From Acidobacteriota bacterium (GTDB lineage: Bacteria > Actinomycetota > Actinomycetes > Actinomycetales > Micrococcaceae), in NCBI GenBank assembly GCA_019352125.1, contig JABBNV010000214.1:1-5035 (forward strand): a stretch of DNA of 5,035 bases. The letters are read 5' to 3'. The notes under the pieces were generated by a model. That model had not been told where the DNA came from. It worked only from the letters and a program-made list of their open reading frames with translations, and ran no database searches. This document shows, in pieces, positions 1-5,035 of the stretch (its first letter is position 1; every line of letters starts with the position of its first letter). Made by a program: the position numbers and the translations under genes.

Positions 1-1
1 G

Positions 2-301
2 GCTCTGAGGCTGTGGAGCGGATGCCTGATCCACGAGGTGGCGTTGGGCAGCTACGACGTTGCCACTATTGCCGGAATCAGACTGAGTACTCCGTTGCGC
101 ACGGCGGTTGATTTGGCCCTATTTGAAAACCATCCTGCAGGAATGGATGCCCTCACCCGGCTCAGCAGGGCGGAAAGCCTGAAATGCCCGCCCGCCACCA
201 TAACTGCTGCGCTCAAGGCGCAAGGACGCATGCCGCACAAACTGGAGGCCATCAAAAGGGTGGACAGCCTGTCCAGCCGTCCGGAGCCACGGCCGTGCTG
301 A
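2..301 (+). CDS. C-terminal part of an AbiEi/DUF559-like hypothetical protein (5' end outside window)
   Basis: An open frame enters from the left edge without a stop and ends at TGA 299-301, giving 99 visible residues. A GTG at 38 could be read as a start, but the frame continues in good coding sequence upstream of it, so this is more likely an internal valine of a longer gene. Visible residues 24-39 (AGIRLSTPLRTAVDLA) match the 'G-hydrophobic-x-T/S-x-P-x-R-T-x-x-D-L-A' segment that I know from actinobacterial proteins annotated as AbiEi-family antitoxins or DUF559 (endonuclease-like) proteins. After it comes a probably helical tail rich in Ala, Leu and Lys that ends in a short Ser/Pro/Arg stretch. 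The N-terminal part that would carry a winged helix or tell the two families apart is not in the window. There is no sign of a partner AbiEii toxin gene here. It converges on relA with a 12-bp gap. The coding call is fairly sure; the family call is tentative and the function unknown. Confidence 0.6.
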   Translation, partial: ALRLWSGCLIHEVALGSYDVATIAGIRLSTPLRTAVDLALFENHPAGMDALTRLSRAESLKCPPATITAALKAQGRMPHKLEAIKRVDSLSSRPEPRPC

Positions 302-313
302 CAAGGGTGCCAA

Positions 314-2668
314 CTAGCTTCGGCGGTGAGTCCCCGTGGTGCGATACACATCGAACACGCCATCGATGCGTCTTACTGCGCTGAGCACGTGGCTGAGATA
401 TTTCGGATCGCCCATTTCGAAGGCAAACCGAGAGATCGCCACGCGGTCCGTGCTGGTGTGAACGCTTGCTGCCAAGATGTTGACGTGGTTCTCAGACAGC
501 ACTCGTGTTACATCGGAGAGGAGGCTCTTGCGGTCCAATGCCTCCACCTGGATCTCAACCAGGAAGATCGAGAGTTGGGTGGGAGCCCACTCAACTTCAA
601 CAAACCTATCTGGCTCATCACGCAGCGCTAGCAGGTTACGGCAGTCCGCCCGGTGAACAGAAATACCAGAACCCCGGGTGACGAAACCTTCTATAGCGTC
701 CGGCGGCACCGGGGTGCAGCACCGTGCCAGCTTGACCAGAACTTCATCCACGCCTTTGACGACGACGCCAGAGTCAGTGGCCTTGTTGCGTTGCTGTGGA
801 CGCACCACGGGAAGCTGGCCAACGTCGTCCTCATCGACTTCGGGACCCCCCAACGTGTCCGTCAGCTTCTCCACCACCGACTGCGCCGAGGTGTGTCCGT
901 CACCCACTGCAGCGTAGAGGCCAGCAATGTCAACGTAGTGGAAGTCCTCAGCCACGCCCAGGAGAGCCTCATGCGTGAGCAGCCGTTGCAACGGCAGGTT
1001 TTGCTTGCGCATGGCCCGCGTGAGCAGTTCCTTGCCCTTTTCGATCGCTTCTTCGCGCCGTTCCTTGGTGAACCATTGCCTAATCTTGTTGCGAGCACGG
1101 GGGCTCTTAACAAAATTTTGCCAGTCCTGGCTTGGCCCGGCTCCCTCAGCCTTGGAGGTGAAGATCTCCACCCAATCGCCATGGTTGAGTTCACTGTTCA
1201 GCGGTACCAGTTTGCCGTTGACACGTGCGCCAATGGTTCGGTGGCCCACCTCGGTGTGCACCGCATAGGCAAAGTCCACCGGAGTGGACCCCGCCGGCAA
1301 CGCCATGACTTCGCCTTTAGGTGTGAAAACGAATACCTCGCGGGCATTGATTTCGAAGCGTAGGGAATCCAGGAACTCGCCCGGATCCTTTGTTTCCTGC
1401 TGCCAATCAACCAGCGTCTTAAGCCAGTTCATGTCCCCGTCGGCATCTTTGCGGCCTTGGACGGCACCGCCCTTGGGTAAGTTCTTGTACTTCCAGTGCG
1501 CAGCCACGCCGTATTCGGCCCGCCGGTGCATCTCGTTGGTACGTATCTGAATCTCAACGGGGCGGCCACCGGGCCCAATCACGGTGGTGTGCAGGGACTG
1601 ATACATATTGAACTTCGGCATCGCGATGTAATCTTTGAAGCGCCCTGGCAACGGGTTCCACCGTGCATGAATGGCGCCCAGCGCAGCGTAGCAGTCACGC
1701 ACGGTGTCCACCAGCACCCGCACGCCCATCAGGTCATTGATGTCATCAAAGTCCTTGGACCGCACGATCATCTTCTGGTAAATCGAATAGTAGTGCTTGG
1801 GCCGGCCAGTGATATCGGCCTTGATCTTTGCTGACCGCAGATCACTGGTAATTTCCGCCCGCACGGCTGCCAGAGACTTTTCCCGTTCCGGGGTCCTATC
1901 CCCCACCATGCGAACAATCTCTTCATACACTTTGGGGTACAAGGCGGCAAAGGAGAGGTCTTCCAGCTCCCACTTAATGGTATTCATACCCAAACGGTGA
2001 GCCAGCGGAGCATAAATTTCCAGCGTCTCGCGTGCTTTCCGGGCAGAGGACTCCGGCGACACGAACCGCCACGTACGGGCATTGTGCAGCCTGTCCGCCA
2101 GTTTGATCACCAACACTCGGATGTCCTTGGCCATGGCCACAACCATTTTGCGGACTGTCTCAGACTGCGCGGCCTCGCCAAAGGTAACCTTGTCCAGCTT
2201 GGTGACGCCATCCACCAGCATGGTCACTTCTGGGCCAAAATCAGCGTTGAGCGACTCTAATGTGTAATCTGTATCTTCCACAGTGTCATGCAGCAAGGCT
2301 GCCGCCAGCGTGGCACCGGACATCCCAAGCTCCGCCAAAATGGTGGCAACGGCCACCGGATGCGTAATGTACGGATCCCCACTCTTACGCTTTTGCCCGC
2401 GGTGGCTAAGCTCTGCCACCGTGAACGCACGCTCTATGAGCTCAAAATCTTCTTTCGGATTATTGACCCGGACTGTCCGTAGCAAAGGCTCCAGGATGGG
2501 CGAGTGCCCCGCGTGTGCACGGCCAGTAAGGCGCGCCAGTCGAGCACGAGTGCGCTCCCTGCGGCCCGGAATCGCTGACCGCACCGGAGTGAGCGCAGAG
2601 GACTGGGCGCCATCTGCTGGCGCCTTGCTCACGCCCTCGGCTGTGGTGTGCGGTGACGAATCGTTCAC
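314..2668 (-). CDS. relA: Bifunctional (p)ppGpp synthetase/hydrolase (RelA/SpoT family, Rel)
   Basis: This cytosolic enzyme transfers pyrophosphate from ATP to GDP or GTP to make (p)ppGpp, and hydrolyses it back; it is the hub of the stringent response. The 784-residue length is normal for a long RSH protein. Numbering from the GTG start at 2668, the HD hydrolase domain comes first, with His103, the HD pair His127-Asp128, Glu131-Asp132, and Asp192 and Asn196 in LADRLHN. The synthetase domain follows, with GRPKH at 288-292, RFKD at 343-346, YQSLH at 356-360 and EIQIRT at 372-377. RFKD is the RXKD form typical of bifunctional Rel/SpoT enzymes, whereas E. coli RelA has EXDD. Both active sites therefore look intact. 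Next are a TGS domain (about 443-504), a conserved-cysteine/zinc-finger domain with Cys650, Cys651, His672 and Cys676, and a C-terminal ACT/RRM domain (about 700-782). I chose GTG 2668 because AAGGG lies 8 nt upstream and the N-terminus then reads MNDSSPHTT. ATG at 2713 or TTG at 2716 would add 15 or 16 residues but have weaker ribosome binding sites. The stop is TAG at 314-316. Confidence 0.97.
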   Translation of the reverse strand: MNDSSPHTTAEGVSKAPADGAQSSALTPVRSAIPGRRERTRARLARLTGRAHAGHSPILEPLLRTVRVNNPKEDFELIERAFTVAELSHRGQKRKSGDPYITHPVAVATILAELGMSGATLAAALLHDTVEDTDYTLESLNADFGPEVTMLVDGVTKLDKVTFGEAAQSETVRKMVVAMAKDIRVLVIKLADRLHNARTWRFVSPESSARKARETLEIYAPLAHRLGMNTIKWELEDLSFAALYPKVYEEIVRMVGDRTPEREKSLAAVRAEITSDLRSAKIKADITGRPKHYYSIYQKMIVRSKDFDDINDLMGVRVLVDTVRDCYAALGAIHARWNPLPGRFKDYIAMPKFNMYQSLHTTVIGPGGRPVEIQIRTNEMHRRAEYGVAAHWKYKNLPKGGAVQGRKDADGDMNWLKTLVDWQQETKDPGEFLDSLRFEINAREVFVFTPKGEVMALPAGSTPVDFAYAVHTEVGHRTIGARVNGKLVPLNSELNHGDWVEIFTSKAEGAGPSQDWQNFVKSPRARNKIRQWFTKERREEAIEKGKELLTRAMRKQNLPLQRLLTHEALLGVAEDFHYVDIAGLYAAVGDGHTSAQSVVEKLTDTLGGPEVDEDDVGQLPVVRPQQRNKATDSGVVVKGVDEVLVKLARCCTPVPPDAIEGFVTRGSGISVHRADCRNLLALRDEPDRFVEVEWAPTQLSIFLVEIQVEALDRKSLLSDVTRVLSENHVNILAASVHTSTDRVAISRFAFEMGDPKYLSHVLSAVRRIDGVFDVYRTTGTHRRS

Positions 2669-2676
2669 GTGCCTTA

Positions 2677-2681
2677 CCCTT
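2677..2681 (-). promoter_or_regulatory. Probable ribosome binding site of relA (decides the GTG start)
   Basis: The minus strand reads AAGGG, followed by 8 nt (TAAGGCAC), then GTG at 2668-2666, inside a purine-rich run (GGGAAAGAGAGTAAGGG). The upstream alternatives at 2713 (ATG) and 2716 (TTG) are preceded only by GACGGG-like sequence, which is a poorer match. This favours the shorter protein, although a non-ATG start leaves some doubt. Confidence 0.45.
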
Positions 2682-2751
2682 ACTCTCTTTCCCAAGGTCA
2701 ACAGTGGGTGCATCAAGTCTATGCCCGTCAGGAGCCGCGAACCGTCCGTGA

Positions 2752-2783
2752 CTCAGGTAACGCAACGCGGCCCGCTACCTGAG
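2752..2783. repeat. Inverted repeat that competes with the secF terminator hairpin
   Basis: CTCAGGTA at 2752-2759 and TACCTGAG at 2776-2783 are perfect 8-bp inverted copies separated by 16 bp. The second copy lies inside the large hairpin at 2767-2800, whose inner stem uses the same ACCTGA/TCAGGT bases. In RNA read from the minus strand the two pairings cannot form at the same time. The repeat itself is plain in the sequence; any regulatory role is inference, and it may simply be a duplicated piece of the inner stem. Confidence 0.4.
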
Positions 2784-2800
2784 ATCAGGTGGCGGGCCGC
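2767..2800 (-). terminator. Strong GC-rich hairpin after secF, probable transcription terminator
   Basis: GCGGCCCGC (2767-2775) and GCGGGCCGC (2792-2800) are perfect 9-bp complements. Inside them ACCTG and CAGGT pair as a 5-bp inner stem closing a 4-nt loop, with one mismatched position (2776/2791) between the two stems. On the minus strand the hairpin begins 25 nt past the secF stop, where a terminator for the secDF transcript would sit. The sequence after it on that strand, GTTGCGTTACC, has only scattered Ts, so it is not a textbook intrinsic terminator. Many actinobacterial terminators lack a strong U-tract. On the plus strand the internal mismatch becomes a U-G wobble, but no plus-strand gene reads into it. 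Partial read-through into relA is possible. Confidence 0.6.
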
Positions 2801-2825
2801 AACCAATCCAATACTGCAGCAAGTA

Positions 2826-3830
2826 CTAGGCCGTAGCAGCCTGCTCTTCCAGAGCAGCCGCACGGCGCGATTCGACTCGTTTCTCCTGCTTGCGCAGTTC
2901 CGGCTCCCCCGCTCGGAAGGCAGCGTACAGAGGTGCCGCAATGAAGATGGTGGAAAGTGTAGAGATGATGATTCCAATGAACAAGGAGAGGGACAGGTCT
3001 CGCAAGGTACCCGCGCCCAAGAGGTAGGAACCAATAAAGAGCACCGATGCCACGGGCAGAATAGCCACCATCATGGTGTTGATGGAACGCACCAGGGTCT
3101 GGTTGACGGCCAGGTTCACCTCGTCGGCAAAGGAACGCCTGCTGGAGGTTTTGATATCCGAAGTGTTTTCGCGGATTTTGTCGAACACCACCACAGTGTC
3201 ATACAGCGAATACCCCAAGATGGTGAGGAACCCGATGATTGCACTGGGTGTGACCTCAAAATCGCTAGCAGCGTAGAGCCCCGCCGTCGTAATAATCACG
3301 AAGAGGAGCCCAAGTATTGCGGCTACGGACATCTTCCAAGTCCGGAAATAGAAGGCCATCAAGATGGCAGCGAGCAACACGAACGCAATCAAACCAATGA
3401 TTGCTTGTCGGGTCACATCAGCACCCCATGTGGGCCCAATGAAAGTGGAGGCCACATCCTTGTCTGTCACGCCGTAGGTCTGCTCAAGCGCAGACTTGAC
3501 CTTCAGCGTTTCATCATCGCTCAGCTTATCCGTCTGCACCTGAATGGTGTTGCCAGCAACCTTTGTAACACGCGGAATCGTGCTCGCTACTATCGACGTA
3601 ACGGCTTGTTCGCCCTTAAGCGTGCTGTTGTCCTTCACATTGGAGACTGTAAATTCGGAGCCGCCCTTGAACTCGATGCCCAGGTTGAACCCACCACGCA
3701 GCACGGGCACCAAAATGGACGCCACCACTAGCACTGCCGCAATGGTGAACCAGATTTTGCGACGAGCAACGAAGCCATATGATCTGGAGCCGGTGTACAG
3801 CTCATTTCCGAAATTGGCGAAACTGGCCAT
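2826..3830 (-). CDS. secF: Protein translocase subunit SecF
   Basis: SecF is an inner-membrane partner of SecD. The complex uses proton motive force to pull exported proteins out of the SecYEG channel and keep them moving forward. The 334-residue length is typical of actinobacterial SecF. TM1 is at about 25-44. The family motif FNLGIEFKGGSEF follows at 48-60, with Glu where many relatives have Asp. A soluble extracytoplasmic region runs to about 140 and ends in IGPTWG (131-136). TM2 to TM6 lie at about 143-162, 167-187, 195-216, 253-273 and 279-303. Segment 206-222, GYSLYDTVVVFDKIREN, is the SecF signature. Asp211 within it and Arg248 in NQTLVRS correspond to the Asp and Arg implicated in proton transport in Thermus SecDF. 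The tail after 305 is charged and cytosolic. The ATG at 3830 immediately follows the secD TAA and has a strong ribosome binding site, so translational coupling with secD is likely. The stop is TAG at 2826-2828. No defects are seen. Confidence 0.98.
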   Translation of the reverse strand: MASFANFGNELYTGSRSYGFVARRKIWFTIAAVLVVASILVPVLRGGFNLGIEFKGGSEFTVSNVKDNSTLKGEQAVTSIVASTIPRVTKVAGNTIQVQTDKLSDDETLKVKSALEQTYGVTDKDVASTFIGPTWGADVTRQAIIGLIAFVLLAAILMAFYFRTWKMSVAAILGLLFVIITTAGLYAASDFEVTPSAIIGFLTILGYSLYDTVVVFDKIRENTSDIKTSSRRSFADEVNLAVNQTLVRSINTMMVAILPVASVLFIGSYLLGAGTLRDLSLSLFIGIIISTLSTIFIAAPLYAAFRAGEPELRKQEKRVESRRAAALEEQAATA

Positions 3831-5035
3831 TTACTTACTCTCCTCTTCGCCGTCGGCAGTGGTGTTCTGGGCGGAGCGGCCGCTGCGGCTGCCAGCCATT
3901 TGTTCTGCACGGGCCGCCAGCCGGCGTTCAGCAATAGTTTGCCTGCGTTCGGCCTCGGCGGCAGCACCAGCATTCTTGCCCCTGGGGGCGGGTGCATCAC
4001 TGGGCGTACGAAGCCTTCCGGCGCCTCTGTACAACGGAACAGCTCCCAGCCGCTCCGGGTCCAGACCAGAGAACTTATGGCCGTCTCCAAAGAATTTGGT
4101 CCGTGCCAACAACTGCAGTGTGGGGTGCGTAAACATGAACACGACGATGAGGTCAGCTACAGCCGTGAGTCCCAAGGTGAAAGCGAAACCGCGGACGTTG
4201 CCCACAGCCACAAAATAAAGGACGACGGCGGCCAGCAAGTTCACTGCCTTGGAGGCAAGCACGGTGCGCTTGGCACGACGCCACCCGTTTTCTACGGCAG
4301 CAATGAGTCCGCGGCCCTCGCGGAGCTCATCACGGATGCGTTCAAAGTACACAATAAATGAGTCCGCAGTTTGACCGATGGCCACGATTAAACCAGCTAC
4401 ACCGGCCAGGGACAGGCGGTAGTTTGCGGTCCAACCCAGGATCGCAATTGACAGGTATGTCAACCCACCGGCCACCACTAGAGACAAAATGGTTACAAAA
4501 CCCAAGGCACGGTATTGGAAGAGTGAGTAGATCACTACCAACAAAAGGCCAATGCCCCCGGCCAGGAGGCCCATCTGAAGTTGCTGTCCACCCAACGTTG
4601 CGGAGATCTGCTCCTCACTTTGGATATCAAAGCTGATAGGCAACGCCCCGAAACGGAGTTGATCGGAAAGGGCCTTGGCGCTGGCCTCAGTAAAGTTACC
4701 GGTGATCTGGGAATTGCCGTCCGAGATCACCGCCTGAGATGCCGGGGCCGAGACAACTTCGCCGTCGAGCACAATGGCAAACTGAGCCTTGGGATCCTGT
4801 TGATTGGCAACGTAGTAGTTGTAGAGCCTGGTGGTAACGTCCTTGAACTTCTTCGAGCCCTCACTATTGAAGTTCAGCGTTACAGCCCACTTGTTGGTGG
4901 TTGCACCCTGTGAGTTTTGCTGTGGCTGGTAACTGGAGTTGGTGATGTCCTTACCCGGAACCTCAACCGGACCAAGAATATATTTGGTACCAGTTCCCGG
5001 CTCACAGGCCACGACAGCCTTGGTGGGATCTGCAT
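3831..5035 (-). CDS. secD: Protein translocase subunit SecD (N-terminus outside window)
   Basis: SecD pairs with SecF in the proton-driven accessory complex of the Sec translocase. Only the last 400 residues are visible. TM1 and the first part of the large extracytoplasmic P1 region lie beyond the right edge; the codon at 5010-5012 is an internal GTG valine, not a start. In visible numbering, GTKYILGPVEVPG (14-26) and the P1-end block from DGEVVSAP (about 90-97) through ITGNFT (109-114) to GALPISF (128-134) are SecD hallmarks. Five membrane segments follow at about 152-174, 176-201, 205-230, 254-278 and 282-310. The signature GQTADSFIVYFERIRDE is at 219-235 or within a residue or two; its Asp224 matches the proton-pathway Asp of the family. 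The last 80 or so residues form a charged, Ala/Arg-rich cytosolic tail ending in GEEESK, a lineage-variable extension. The stop TAA at 3831-3833 abuts the secF ATG. The upstream neighbour is expected to be yajC, as in relatives, but is not visible. Confidence 0.97.
   Translation of the reverse strand, partial: ADPTKAVVACEPGTGTKYILGPVEVPGKDITNSSYQPQQNSQGATTNKWAVTLNFNSEGSKKFKDVTTRLYNYYVANQQDPKAQFAIVLDGEVVSAPASQAVISDGNSQITGNFTEASAKALSDQLRFGALPISFDIQSEEQISATLGGQQLQMGLLAGGIGLLLVVIYSLFQYRALGFVTILSLVVAGGLTYLSIAILGWTANYRLSLAGVAGLIVAIGQTADSFIVYFERIRDELREGRGLIAAVENGWRRAKRTVLASKAVNLLAAVVLYFVAVGNVRGFAFTLGLTAVADLIVVFMFTHPTLQLLARTKFFGDGHKFSGLDPERLGAVPLYRGAGRLRTPSDAPAPRGKNAGAAAEAERRQTIAERRLAARAEQMAGSRSGRSAQNTTADGEEESK
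3840..3844 (-). promoter_or_regulatory. Ribosome binding site of secF inside the secD end
   Basis: The minus strand carries AGGAG within GAGGAGAG, 9 nt before the secF ATG at 3830. It lies in the last Glu codons of secD (the EEES stretch). A strong site at this spacing supports the secF start, and its position fits reinitiation or coupled translation after the secD stop. Confidence 0.75.

Noticed and set aside
288..297. Perfect 10-bp palindrome CACGGCCGTG just before the left gene's stop, considered as part of a terminator
   Set aside because: It has no loop and no T-rich tract follows on either strand; a short GC palindrome of this size in coding sequence is expected by chance.
653..1363. 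A 236-codon plus-strand frame opposite the relA C-terminal half
   Set aside because: It is antisense to the TGS and regulatory regions of Rel, shows no family motif, and its residue pattern is what the complement of biased codons gives.
2460..2765. A 101-codon minus-strand frame overlapping the relA start
   Set aside because: It lies mostly in another frame of the relA N-terminal region, crosses the leader, and its product looks like out-of-frame Rel sequence.
2283..3731. A 482-codon open frame on the plus strand, antisense to the start of relA, the gap and most of secF
   Set aside because: It overlaps two strongly conserved genes on the other strand, its product is His/Arg/Gly-rich with no recognisable domain or membrane segment, and it runs straight through the terminator hairpin. 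Long antisense frames are common by-products of codon bias.
1..5035. Search for CRISPR arrays, tRNA or rRNA genes, insertion sequences and attachment sites
   Set aside because: No spaced direct repeats, cloverleaf-like sequence, transposase motifs or terminal inverted repeats were seen; nearly all of the window is covered by the four genes.

Overview
The window looks like a piece of an actinobacterial chromosome, most likely from the Micrococcaceae (an Arthrobacter-like lineage with moderate rather than extreme GC). This rests on three things: the protein signatures of SecD, SecF and the bifunctional Rel enzyme; the secD-secF-rel gene order; and a partial gene at the left edge that resembles AbiEi/DUF559-type proteins common in that group. 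The genus is an inference from sequence feel, not from a search.

Layout from left to right. Positions 2-301 (+) hold the C-terminal end of a hypothetical AbiEi-like protein that runs off the left edge. It converges on relA (314-2668, -), which encodes a full-length bifunctional (p)ppGpp synthetase/hydrolase; only 12 bp separate the two stop codons. An intergenic region of about 157 bp (2669-2825) follows. It contains a strong GC-rich hairpin 25 nt past the secF stop, an overlapping alternative inverted repeat, and the relA ribosome binding site. Next come secF (2826-3830, -) and secD (3831-5035, -, N-terminus cut off by the right edge). The secD stop codon directly abuts the secF start codon.

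Transcription of the three main genes runs right to left. SecD and SecF form the membrane complex that uses proton motive force to help complete Sec-dependent export; the conserved Asp and Arg residues of the proton pathway are visible in both. RelA makes and degrades the stringent-response alarmone. It sits downstream of secDF as in many Actinobacteria, but the apt gene often found between secF and relA is absent here.

The window is mostly conserved housekeeping sequence. I did not find a convincing new biological system. The points most worth a second look are the competing hairpins in the secF-relA gap, the uncertain relA start, and the partial AbiEi-like gene next to relA.
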